Assembly (NCBI GenBank): GCA_028554755.1
Contig: JAPTOF010000016.1
Span: 9,957,001-10,021,000 of the forward strand
DNA: 64,000 bases
DNA from: Cordia subcordata
Taxonomy: Eukaryota; Streptophyta; Magnoliopsida; Boraginales; Cordiaceae
Direction of reading: 5' to 3'
Shown here: positions 24,554-35,795 of the stretch, piece by piece
Position numbering within the stretch: the first letter of the stretch is position 1
How the letters are laid out: the number at the start of each line of letters is the position of its first letter
Program-made: the position numbers and the translations under genes
Notes under the pieces: generated by a model
The model's input: the letters and a program-made list of their open reading frames with translations, nothing else
The model's database searches: none
What the model was told of the DNA's origin: nothing

Positions 24554-25600
24554 AGAGATATGTGTTCCTAAGACTCATAATCATTAATTAATTAATTAAT
24601 TATTAAATATGTATTCCCAGGGATGTTAAGCTTTTTGACAAAAATTGTACCTAACGAATTAATTAATTAATTATTTTGTTATTTTAATTTTTAATTAACT
24701 ATTAATTTAATTAATTAATTTAGTTAATCCTAATTATTCATTTTTAATTTATTATTTTAATTTAATTAATATTAATTAATTAATTGTATTTGAAATAATT
24801 ACTTAATTAATTTATTTTAATTAATTAATATCTTTTTAATTTAATTAACCTTTTCAAAGGGTTTGACTATCGGTTTAGCAATTTCTGCTTCAGAATTATT
24901 AATGATTGGTTGAGACCCATATTTAGTTGTTAGGGTTGTTTCAACTCTATCAAGTTGTGTTCCAATAGAATCTAACTATTGATTTGTAAAATTATTTTGC
25001 TCAAATAAATTTTGTTTATCATGTCTTTGTTTACATATTACTCTACCTGGGTTATTTTTAATTATTAATTATAATCATTTTTTATTTTTTATTATTTATA
25101 TTCTTATTTAATTAATTAATGAATTAATTTATTTATTGTTAATTAAAAATATCGTATTTATTTAACAATACATATTGAATAGTTAATTAATTATTTTTGT
25201 TATTGTTAATTTTTTATCATACATGAGAGAGCCTTAAATATGGGCTTTTTTGTATTTTTCATTTACTCTACATATTTCTACAACTCAAGAAAGTTGGATT
25301 CCTGATCTGTGTGGAACGAAAATTGAACAAATTATGGGAATACTGCATTTCTAGGGTTATAACATGCATAGGAATTATTTTTTATTCTACGAACCAAATG
25401 GGGGAATATCACATTCTTGAATTTACTTTCTCGAGAATCTTTTATGATTTCGTGAACCAAATGCCTCCTAAATGGTGTAAGAGCAAAAACAAAAAATATA
25501 GCAATAAATTTCTAGTAGTGGGCCTGGATAAGCATAATCATAATCGACCTCTAGACCTAAATGGCCTTCGATAACACAAATGTCCCATCATAATTAGGTA
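24554..25600. other. TTAATTAA-rich DNA, no gene seen
   Basis: Many runs of ttaattaatt between about 24585 and 25200. The plus-strand frame at 25311-25574 (87 codons) has no recognisable domain. A CACTA-type terminus lies at 25509-25520 (see findings). Confidence 0.5.
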
Positions 25601-26510
25601 TGTTTAGAGCCAGCTTGGTTTTTAATCTTGGAGAGCCAAACTGACTTTTGCAACTGAAATATTTGTCCTGGAAAAAATATGGTGTTTTTTTTTTTTGTTT
25701 TAAAACTTAGTTTGAACTCAAAGTCAATGGAGTTTTAGGGTTAAACCAAGAAATTAAAAATTTTCACTTCTCCATTTGTAGTTTGTAGGATGGAGTTTAA
25801 AAAGTTTTTAGACAAACTATCCTCATTAAATTTATTATTAGGGTTTCTTGAATTATAATTAAAATTAAAAATAAATAAGATAATAAAATATAATAATTAA
25901 AAATATAAAATTATAGTTTCAAGTTTAATAAAAATGAAATAAAAATTAATAAAATAATTAATTTGTTTAATACTAAATAAATTAAAAATATTTCAATAAT
26001 AAACAAAATAAATAAAAGTATATTTTATTTCATAATTGCTAAAAAAATAATTTGATAAATTAAAAATGAAAAAAATAATGTAAAGAATAATAATTCAATT
26101 AAGAATAAATAATTTAAATTTTTAATAATTTTTGTTTTTTAATTTAATAATAATGTATTAATTATTGTGTTATTTAATGCATTTTAATTTTTTAGAAGTT
26201 ACAACTATAATTTCTTCAAAAATTTTTCAAATAAGTTAAATTATAATTAAAATTAGAAAGTATATGATGTAGACCAAATAAAACTATTATAAGTTTCAAA
26301 GGACCTTTTAGTAATATTAACACTAAATTATTATTTTTAAATATAAAACTAAACATCCTCTCATTTAATAAAAGTCTATTTCAAATAAAAATGATCAAAC
26401 ATATTTCCATCTTCACCAAAGGTTCTTTTAGCTAAAGGTCTGTCTTCAAAGAGCTTTTCAGAAAAAAAGTTGTTTTGAAATTGAAAGCTAAACCAACCCT
26501 TAAAATTTAA
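25600..26510. mobile_element. Possible long-TIR MITE, very AT-rich
   Basis: The left end near 25612 (cttggtttttaatcttgg...gacttttgcaactg) and the complement of the right end near 26505 (ggttggtttagctttcaatt) can be aligned as diverged inverted repeats of about 45 bases. The interior is more than 80 percent A+T without coding potential. No target duplication was found, so this is tentative. Confidence 0.3.
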
Positions 26511-26639
26511 GCCTAATAGTCCCCGTCAACTTATAGACAACACCGCTAGGTATAGGGTCGAATACAATCATCATCTATAAATATATTAGCACCCCTCAAT
26601 ATTTATGGGTAACTAATATGTTACTCTCTTTGGTTTTTG

Positions 26640-26930
26640 ATATGAAAACTAACAAATATAGAAAGATGTTTTTAACTAGGATACATTTATTAACTCGATT
26701 GAGAGTTTTATATAGGCCTTAAAATTTTGTATAGGCCTTGAAATGGAGTAGTGGATTTTCCACTACTATACCACTTTCTATACCCACACACAAGGCATGT
26801 TGGCGCTAACTAGCACACTAACTAACCAATAGACTCACTTCCTCGACAATAGTATTTATTGACAATTTCAAATGACAAAAGAAAACACATGCAACAATTA
26901 AAAATATCTTCCATAATCCCTCCCATAAAC
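26640..26930 (-). mobile_element. 3' LTR-like remnant of a minus-strand copia element
   Basis: It lies just downstream (minus strand) of the copia RNase H fragment, after a purine-rich tract atgggaggga (about 26930). It contains a TATA-like cctatataaaact (about 26715). Boundaries are not defined. Confidence 0.4.
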
Positions 26931-26977
26931 TCATGTTTGCTAACATTCACTTTGGCTTGTCAAGCTTGATCTCTCAA

Positions 26978-27800
26978 TTAACCAACACCAAGCAAACTCC
27001 GTAACTTCAAAAACGTTGGTACTTTCACAGCTTTAGTGCATATGTCAACAACTTGATCTTCATTCCTACAGTAGATGAGTTCACTGTTAGTGAGGCCCAA
27101 AAAGTGATACTTCACATCTATATGCTTGCTCCTTCCATGTAAAACAAGATTCTTTGAGAGTTTGATTGCAGAGGTATTGTCACAGAAAATAGCAATTGGT
27201 CCAACTTTCTTGAAATAGAACTCTTCAAATATTCTTCCCAACCAAATAGCTTTAGAAGTGCATGAAGTTGCAGCAACATATTTTGCTTCAGTGCTGGACA
27301 AAGTGACAATTAATTACTTTTTAGATGACCATGAAATAGTTCCTGAACCAAACATGACCAAAACCTTAATTACTCTTTCAGTCATCTTAATCCCTCGCAA
27401 ATTGTTTGCAGAGCCATCCAAATCTGGCTTTTCTCGCATCTTATAGAACAACGCAAATTTCATGGTACTTTTCAAGCACCAAAAAATCCTCTTGCCAGCA
27501 AGACGATGTATCTCCTTTGGATTTTCCATGTGCCTACTAATAAGACTCACAACATGTATAATATCAAGTCTTGTTATAGTAAAATATATTAAACCCACAA
27601 TCTGTTTGTAGAGTGTGCTGTCCAATTTTCTTCCTTCAGGATCCCTAGTCCCTTCTTACCATACTCACTGATGTACTCACAGAATTTCAATTGTTCATTT
27701 GAAACCTATCCAGAATCTCTCCAATATACTTCCTTTGACAAATGAAAATTCCAATAGCAAATTGAGTGACTTCAATTCCTAGAAGGTAATGCATTTTCCC
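26978..27800 (-). pseudogene. Ty1/copia RT end and RNase H remnant
   Basis: Minus strand, from 27795 downward: HYLLGIEVTQ...GIFICQRKYIGEIL (RT palm to thumb), then LYKQIVGLIYFTITRLDI (about 27615), TISWSSKK (about 27340), and RNase H with SSTEAKYVAATSCTSKAIWL (about 27300), FCDNTSAIKLSKN, RSKHIDVKYHF and QVVDICTKAV. Stops and frameshifts separate the blocks. The element is 5'-truncated near 27800. Confidence 0.9.
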
Positions 27801-28899
27801 CTAAAAGAAAATACAAATTCAATATTTTATTGAATAAAAAGATAATGGAGACCTACATGTTTGTCCTTGAATGTGGAAGTACAATATGAAGCCGGCTACA
27901 TTCCCTTCTTTTCTATTGCAGAATTGTTGCAGGCTTTAGGTTTTGTTTATGCGTATATGATAGGGGGAATAAGATAGAAAAACTGAGTTATCGTATTGTT
28001 AATGAGGCAACAACTCTTTAAGGTGCCTTTTATACTTAATTATGTAGGGTTACATGGCAGTTATCAAAGTAACTAAAATACCTTTATATAAGTAAGCATC
28101 TCTTATAGGTGAACCACTTATATCCAACATCACCCACTTACACATAGTGGGAGTACTCATATATTTTAATATGAGAAACAAATTCTCATTAAAATCCATA
28201 ATCATTCATAAAGAGAAGTAGACTGTGTAACCGGCATATTATGAGATCATAGTGCTATACATTTGTTAATAACAAATAGCCTTTCGTCGAAAATAAACCT
28301 GCAAGTAGATCAAGGAAAAAAGTATGCGAGTACCATAGATCATATGAATCACATTAAGATAGCTCTTCTAGATCCCATCCATCATAATATCTTGTATTCA
28401 TAATCATAACTCATAAGTTATAACTGGTATACCGGTGAATACAAACCAATGAGATTCTGTCAATGATCTTCCTCTTCTCACGATCCTATTAACGTCAACT
28501 CAACTAGCTTTTCTAGACATACTCCACCAGACTAAATCACTGTACATTATCTTTTGGCAATAAGCTAGGAATACAAACAATAAACTAAGTCTCAAGTACT
28601 TGATTGGATGTATGAAGGTACACATGTTTATGCTTGGGAAAAGGAGTTGGATACATTATATATGGATGCAAAGACTTTTTGGATGTCTTTGTAGCTGATA
28701 AAATTGATCTTGCCACCTTGGAAAATACCATGCAATTTCTACGCAAGATTGACCAAGGCTGAAGATATTTTTGAAGCACTTATAGAAAGGAATTGCATTG
28801 AAAACTTGCCATATTTGGGAAGGAAGGGGATTAATTCTAGAAGACTTTTATTAAGGATTTTTATCTTTTTATTTTCCTTATCTTTAAAGAGTTTCCTTA
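27801..28899. other. Intergenic, nothing recognised
   Basis: No domain, tRNA or clear repeat boundary. Short frames at 28585-28779 (minus) and 28704-28904 (plus) have no recognisable similarity. It may be decayed LTR sequence. Confidence 0.4.
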
Positions 28900-29896
28900 T
28901 TTGAGAAGAACTCCCGTTAGGAACTTCTCTTATATATTTTCCTACAAACGATTCATAGGGGGATGAAGACTTTATTCATAATTTTCTAGCAAGACATTTT
29001 CATCTTCCTAGGTGCCACTTTCATGACGATAGAGTTCTAAACTTCTTTCTAGCCAATGGTTAATCAAAATTTTGGTTCTTCAATTTCATGTGATCTAATT
29101 GTTTTATTCCTTTCATGCTATTTTGATATTTGTGTATTTACTATTTTAAGAATTAATATTATTCAGTGATTATTTAATTTTGCGCATGATTATTCAATTG
29201 CATGACAATAGGTAACCAATTAGATTAATTTAATTAATCTAAGAATAGTGATAACCAGGTTTCCTGTGCATTACACAATCTAAGTGAGTAGTTACAACGA
29301 GAGTTTCGACTTTTAGAATCAGGCCATTCTAGATTTTATTGCTGCTGTTAGATAGACTCAGTGGGCATCTCCGGGGTTAGAATGTCTAATAGGTAAGGCA
29401 ATAGCGGGGAGAAATCATAGAGAATTTAAACTGTTATCAACACTGTAAGGAAAAATGAGATTGTTAGACCGAGCCAATAGCCATAACTGATTTATCGAAA
29501 TAGTTGGAAGTATCTTTGCGTCTAGGCTCGGATTTCTTGACCAAAATTGCGATATTCCTTAGGCTATATTTAATTCTCATTTTTCCAGTTTTACTTGAAT
29601 TTAGGATTGTGTGTTGTAGTCATTTTTTATTTTTATTTATGTTTTTTATTTTCTGCCTAGCTGCATGCCCACGCTTAGTAGACCAGTGTGCTAGAGAGTT
29701 TTGTTTATTTTATTTTTTCGCATTACAAATCCCTTTCCTTAATCGTGACTTATTTGATTAATCTACATGGTGTAATTAGCATAACATAATCTTCCAATCT
29801 CCACGGATTGGACCCTTTTTTTCGCCACGTACTCTATTTAAATTCGCAAGGTAAGAATTGATCTCTTATTTTTGGTGGTTTCGACGCCCATCAACA
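28900..29896 (+). mobile_element. Gypsy LTR-like fragment
   Basis: The right part carries a layout often seen at the 3' end of plant Athila/Tat-group LTRs: 'ctccacggattggacccttt' (about 29800), then a TTTAAATT stretch, then 'ggtggtttcgacgcccatca' (about 29874-29893). The start is not defined. It ends where homology to the DC1 gene's intron begins (29896/29897). No coding region is attached. Confidence 0.45.
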
Positions 29897-29937
29897 GGTA
29901 ATATATGTCTAGCCCCCAGTAACTCAATCTTCCTCTT

Positions 29938-29939
<2 letters not shown>

Positions 29940-29980
<41 letters not shown>

Positions 29981-30170
29981 ACATATATATATACACACAC
30001 ATACACCATATGTATGGATACACTCACACATATATATGTATATCTACATATATGTATGTATATATATATATATATATATGTATACATATATATATACACA
30101 CACATACATCATATGTATGGATACACTCACACATATATATGTATATCTACATATATGTATGTATATATAG
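29940..30170. repeat. TA/CA microsatellite with a 103-bp tandem duplication
   Basis: Alternating TA, TG and CA tracts. The phrase catatgtatggatacactc occurs at 30007 and 30110, 103 bp apart. Long frames called across it are repeat artefacts. Confidence 0.9.
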
Positions 30171-30237
30171 TTTAGAATTCTTATTAATTAATTAATTAAG
30201 CTATTAGTTTGCATTTTAGATTTTATCACATTTTGAC

Positions 30238-30480
30238 ATATCATCCAAAAGAATTACTTGGGAAGAGGACAAAACAAGCAATTCTACGCCTAATGCACCA
30301 CCCGATGATGCTGAGGATACTAAGAATCCAATTGATTGTGGACAAGACATGATTGCTAAACTCTAATCAGAAAACAAAAGGCTTGTCAAAGAGAGACAAG
30401 AACATAGAAAGATACTAAACTCATTAACAGACCAGTACAGAAAAAGTACAAAGGTAGTGGAACGCACTGCAAATGTAACT
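30238..30480 (+). pseudogene. Decayed copy of DC1 exon 2
   Basis: Homologous to the functional exon at 62215-62505. The acceptor has changed from TTTTGAG to TTTTGAC, destroying the AG. An in-frame stop (TAA at 30364) appears after 42 codons, where the intact copy reads through. Residues such as EEDKTS and NAPPDDAED are still recognisable. The zinc-finger exon is missing, so it cannot encode a DC1 protein. Confidence 0.85.
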
Positions 30481-31071
30481 GGTCTGACATATAATGACAA
30501 TCTTTCGAATATGGAACTTTTGTTCTAGACATTATGATAAACATGTTTATTCCATAAACTACTGCAACTTTACAAATAGGTTTGAGGTAGCACCATCTCT
30601 TCAAGTGTTTAATCAATTTTTACTAGATCACCGTCCTACCATTTGTAGTGGATTAATGGATTTCTACTCTTATTGAAATAATATCATGCTACAACATTAT
30701 TGTTGCAATGATGGAGGTAGCATATTACATGCCATGGTACAAACTTCGGTAGTCATACAAAATTTTAGGCCTTTAAGGCAAGTCAATAGCAACAAAGCTC
30801 TTAACCCACAATAAGAGGAAAGTCTAACCAATCTCTTCTAGGTACATCTCTAGCAAAAGACAAGATTAAAACAAACCAAAACATAGATCCCTGCGAATGC
30901 CTTCTTCTCTCCACTTGACGACCCAGCTGGAATCGCCTTCAACACATTGAATATCCCTGTCCTCGACAATGGCCAGAAAAAGAAGAAAGAATCCCGTTAT
31001 TGCTAATGAAATTCAACAACTTCAAAATGGCATTGAGTAACCTGCACTGGTAATTGAAAACTGTTGGAATA

Positions 31072-31770
31072 CATTCCTTTCACATAGAAAAATAATAAAC
31101 TCTAGGACCACCTTATAAGGTCCTGAGCCACTTTTTGTACTAACCAATTGGTTTTTATGATGAAACCCTAGTGATTCTTCACACAGTATCAGAGCTGGAC
31201 TTTTAATCCAATCTTTGTGCTATACATGTCCACATGTGATCTGTCAAGCTCATTCACTGTGCACATCTGTTCACGTGGTGATTCATCCCTACAAGCATTA
31301 AAATTACATCTAACACCTCGATCATTCTCCACATGATATTTTTAGCCTAGTTTCTCGCATGGTGCATGTGTGACCCATCTCTCTTGTAGTTTAGCTTATC
31401 TGAGCTCTAAAACCAATTCAGGGCCACACAACCTTCCAAGTTCTGTGCAAAGATTTTAACCAATTGCTTTTTATGTTAGAACTTCAGTAATTCTTAACAT
31501 GGTATTAAAGGTGGGTCAATTTTGGCCACGTTTCTTGCAAGGTGTACGCGTGACCCATCTCTCTTGTAGTTTAGCTCATGTAAGCTCTTGATTCTTAGTT
31601 CTAGGTTTTCACTCTTGGTTCTTGGTTCTTGGTTCTCAGTTCATGTCACACATGGGGTTTGAATAAATTCCTCCCACATGAAAAAATAAGAAACACTAAG
31701 ACCATCTTATAAGGTCTTGGACCACTCCTTGACTTTTATGATGGAATCTCAGTAATTATTCAGAACATGA
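31072..31770 (+). mobile_element. TRIM-like mini-retrotransposon
   Basis: LTR1 at about 31072-31193 (TGTTGGAAT...CTTCACA) is followed at once by CAGTATCAGAGC, close to the tRNA-Met primer site. LTR2 at about 31657-31765 is preceded by catgggg and repeats 'gaataaattcct...aaggtcttggaccac'. The inside is about 460 bp and non-coding, with its own internal repeats (for example tgacccatctctcttgtagt at 31370 and 31551). The same element sits in the same place in the 62-64 kb copy. Confidence 0.7.
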
Positions 31771-32389
31771 TCTCCCTTTTTTTGTCATTCCCCCAAATTT
31801 GCTAGACAATCTAGAATGAGACTGCTACGTGCTTAGGAAAAGAAGTCCTCCTAAGCTGCCAAGCTACACATTCTCTATCACCATTATAAATCCATTAAGA
31901 TACAAATAATATTTCAAATATTCTACAAACTCAAAGAAAGAAAAAAATATCACTGCCTCAATTACATGAAAATTTTCTAGATTAATTTTGATATTACGGT
32001 CAAACAATTTTATTTGGATCTTTAAAGCTTGTTCTAGCCCAGTGAACCACGATCTAGTTTTTATGGTTCGCAAGGAGTGAGGATAAAGAGGTGAGTAAAA
32101 TAAGTCCCTATAAGTAGATTCACCTCCTTCGAGCATAAAAAATGCAAATAGAAACCATCAATAGCAGAAAGCATGGCAAACCATCATATCTTATATTGTC
32201 AATGTTTTTGGGTTTTTGAATTGAGGAGAGCTCAAGAAAGACAAAAAAACCTAATCTAAGGGCAAGGAAATAAAAGGTGTGTATGTGTGATGGGGGAATC
32301 AAGTGATCTAAAGAGAGTCAAACATAAAAAATGAGAACTAAGGTCATTACATCTTGCAAATGGGTGGTTACTACTTCTTATTGGGGTTG

Positions 32390-32956
32390 CTTGATGGATT
32401 AAACTTGGTTGCTCTCTTCTAGACCTTTAATTAGCCTCCAAATTGATACCCTAAGCCTCAGAGCGAACCCATCCCTTTGTGTTAACCCTTATAGCCATGG
32501 CATATGGTCTTTATGACTTAGGAATTAGGGTTAGCTAGTTAGGGTTCTAGGTGATTTAGATCAATCAAACCCTAGCGTCTAAACCGTTGGCTGGGTTTAA
32601 AGCCAAGACCTAGTCCGTCAAAGGTTGACTAACCTATCCTGAAACCCGTTAACTGGATTTAAAGCTAAGGGAGACTCGACCTCGGCTATCCATTAGTTAC
32701 GCACCATTGATCGTCATCACAATAGTGGGTATTAACATTTATGCGCAAAGCATACATATCTAGGGCATGGCATTCGAGGATGTATTGGCCTCTCCTACTC
32801 ATATAATCACCACATAAACACATAAACATACTAGCATAATGACTTAGAGATGTTTAATAGCATAATAGACTTCAATATACATATGCAATATCATTGAGGC
32901 ATTTCTACAAACACATAGACGTGAATGTCAATTTGCCAATCAAAACCCTAAGTACA

Positions 32957-32995
<39 letters not shown>

Positions 32996-33985
32996 ATCTA
33001 TAAAGTACCCATTACAAAGGAGTAATAATCAACCCATAATACAAGATATAATCACCCTACATAGCTCTAATCATACATAATTAGACTTAAGATAAAAGAG
33101 AGATACCCTTCTATCTATAGCCAAGCTTTACGATTCATGAGCTATGCCCAAATCCTTGTGTTTGATCCTCTTAGAAGCTTGATTCTTGGTGCTAAAATAT
33201 GTTTAGAAGTATGTGTGTGTGAGGTGGTTTTAGGTGAATTTCGGGTTTAGAGAAACGGGTGTGTGAGTATAGAGTGCAAGATATGCAAAATGAGCCCAAA
33301 ATGGGCTTAAATAAGCCAATCTGTTGCAAAAGTCAGTTGCTGGGTCAGTCTCCTAGCCCAAAATCAAGTGAGACTGACCAAAATAAGTTACATTATGGTT
33401 AGGGTTAGTCATTGGGCTGGTTGTCCCCCCCTGAGTAGGGGTGCGTCTGACCTTCAGTGGTTTTTCTCATATCTTGCTTATTTTGGCTCCGATTTGCATA
33501 CGGTTTTTTCTATGGCCTCATATCGCTTCCTAGTATCTCCAAAGCCATTTTTATTCATTTTTTCATCCCAATAAACATGTCCAAGCTGTGTCCATTCTAT
33601 CTATGCATGCTCCAAATTCCGGCTCCAATTATGCTCGATTTCCGCCCGGTTGCTTCATTCTTCTTCCAGGAGCTTCCAAATGGCTTTTTCTTCATTTCTT
33701 CTCATGCAAATCAACCCTAGCTTTGCTCGGTCATCAAATTATCATCCTTTTGATCTTTGAGCATTGCTCCAAATCTCACTTAAATCAAGCAATAAGCATG
33801 CATTAGTGTAGCATTTACGTCCTACGCTCAACTATGAACACGTAAACTCTAATATGTACAGGTATGAACTAAATACTATACTAATACACTTAATGAAGGA
33901 CAAAACACCTCAAAACAAGAATAAGAATGAAATACACAAACACACACAAAACCAACACATCAAAAGGCTTAAGACTTTTAATAGC
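32390..33985 (-). mobile_element. Athila-like LTR relative, inverted (probably solo or fragment)
   Basis: The complement of this stretch follows the order of the LTR at 335-1970: tgatgtgttggttttgtgtg near 33978, a 'cacctaaaaccacctcacac' segment near 33235, a 'gtctatgtgtttgt' segment near 32925, cttggctttaaacccagcc near 32610 and 'taatccatcaagc' near 32395. Similarity is patchy, so it is an older or different family member. No internal region was found on either side. Frames within it (33368-33806) are not genes. Confidence 0.6.
32961..32993. repeat. (TA)n microsatellite
   Basis: About 16 uninterrupted TA units inside the LTR-like sequence. Confidence 0.95.
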
Positions 33986-35200
33986 TGATGTAGTCTTCAA
34001 TCTCCAAATTCGCAATCATGATTCCAATAGTTATAACCTATTTGATTTTCTTTCGACTTAGTCGTCCTTTTTCTTATATTTGTAATTAGTGTTCAAGTAT
34101 GAAATTGGGGTGGTGTGGTGGTGGATCTTATTCTTCAAAGAAGGGTTTCTAGAGGAAGGTGATGGATTGTATAGTTATGTTTTAACCGTTTTTCTTTTCT
34201 TTCCTTTCTAATTTATTTGACTATTTGACCCAAACTTTTAGCAAGCACATTTTTTGCCTTTTTTACCAAGAGTATAAATCCACTACATAAAATTAGTCCA
34301 TACTTTAAGGACCATGTTTCCCTTAACCTTTGTTGGAGATCCCCAAAATTATCTTTATAAGATTTTTTTCCCTTTTCTTATTATTTTCCCCTAGTTTTAT
34401 ATTTTGACCAAACATTTGATTAACTTTCTTCAACATTTTTTGTCAACAATCAGAACTTTTCAAACAAAATGAATAAAACATGGAAAATGGCTAGAAAAGG
34501 TTCTAAAGGGTATAAGGTTTTAATGAAATAAGGAATTTATGCTCAGGTATTACATTATCACCCCATTTAGAAAAGTTTTGTCCTTGAAACTTCACTTACT
34601 TCTGATAATCAATCTTAAAGTTAAAACTCTAAGCTAATACTTCCATTTCATGACACAATCAAAGTGACAATCACTAGAATTTATGGCTACATATTTGAGG
34701 TACTACTTTACTTTTGATCTGTCACTATTTATGTAATATATACTGAACAATCATTAGACCACGCTTACAGTCACTGTCATAAAATATTTTAGACAAGATG
34801 GTATAATTGTTTGAAGCAGAATATTAGGAGAATGTCATGCAGTGTCATGATTTGCTTGAAGACTAGGATGGGAGATAGTAAGGATGTGAGAAGTATTAAA
34901 GGATAAGGAAGTACATGAAAAAAATACACTTGATTAAATGACACACTAAAAGGAAGACCAGCTAAGGAAAAGGCTATGCCAAAGCCAAGAGTCTTGATGA
35001 GAAGGAAACAATTGTTCAAGAGCTATTTTGAATAAAAGGACATCATATTTACACCAAGAATGGTTGCGCTAATGACTTGAGTCCTGAGAAGAACTAAAAT
35101 GGACATGTTCACTATGGGGATTATAAAGCTGATAAAGGGAAATAAAGGAAGGTGGAACTTGACAAGATTTAAAAATAATACATACCATGGTATTGATCGA
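33986..35200. other. Intergenic, nothing recognised
   Basis: AT-rich DNA between the inverted LTR and the Tat element. The one frame (34789-35019, minus) has no domain. Confidence 0.45.
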
Positions 35201-35692
35201 TGTTTGGGTCAAAAATAATTGAACTTAATAAAGCCCAAGAGGCTCATCGAGCTGGACTGATGTCAAGGCCCAGAGTAAAGATGTAGCCTTATGTGTTGGA
35301 CAGAACCTTTAAAGACAGTCATGACTAGGAGACCTGATTTGCTACTAGGATAAGCATAGGAATGATATGCATGATCTAGATATGTGATAAGGCTAAACAT
35401 GCTCGCGAAGGAGACGTCGAGAGAAAGGTGTTTGGGTCCGTAAGGGTCTGGAAGGCACTACCTCTTACTAAGCTATAAAATGCTATCCCATGGACAAGGT
35501 AAGGGCATGAACTCATTGATATATGCAATTCGCCCACTACCAAACATATAATAATTCTTTATTTCTCTCATTCTCGCTCGCTGACTTGAGCATCGGAGAA
35601 CCTTTGGTCAGCACCGCACCGGTGTCAAGGGTTTCACTGCTTACCTTTCTTGATCTTGTAGGTTATTAGGGCCTAAGACGACCCAATCTGAA
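35201..35692 (+). mobile_element. 5' LTR of the Tat element
   Basis: Begins TGTTTGGG. It carries a possible TATA box at about 35475 (ctataaaatgc) and the phrase ctgacttgagcatcggag (about 35582), also found in modified form in the solo LTR at 8.8 kb. The 3' boundary (about 35692) is where similarity to the 3' LTR ends. Confidence 0.85.
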
Positions 35693-35795
35693 ATTGTAGA
35701 ATCCACCCTCTATAATTTGGCGCCCACCGTGAGGGGCCCTATAATCAAGGCATTGTCATCGAGGGTGGTACTTTGGTGCTCAATCAGCAACCATC

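Larger units (their letters stand above)
29897..32000 (+). repeat. Partial duplicate of the DC1 gene's 3' end and flank
   Basis: Direct-orientation homology to about 62024-64000, running to the end of the window. It starts inside the DC1 intron (aggtaat...gcccccagt), goes through the microsatellite, exon 2, a TRIM and further flank. The upstream DC1 zinc-finger exon is absent. Confidence 0.85.

Noticed and set aside
29838..30195. Several overlapping frames rich in Tyr/Ile/His on both strands
   Set aside because: They are translations of the TA/CA microsatellite and its 103-bp duplicate; no domain.
33368..33806. Overlapping plus-strand frames with hydrophobic residues
   Set aside because: They lie inside the inverted LTR-like sequence and lack any motif.
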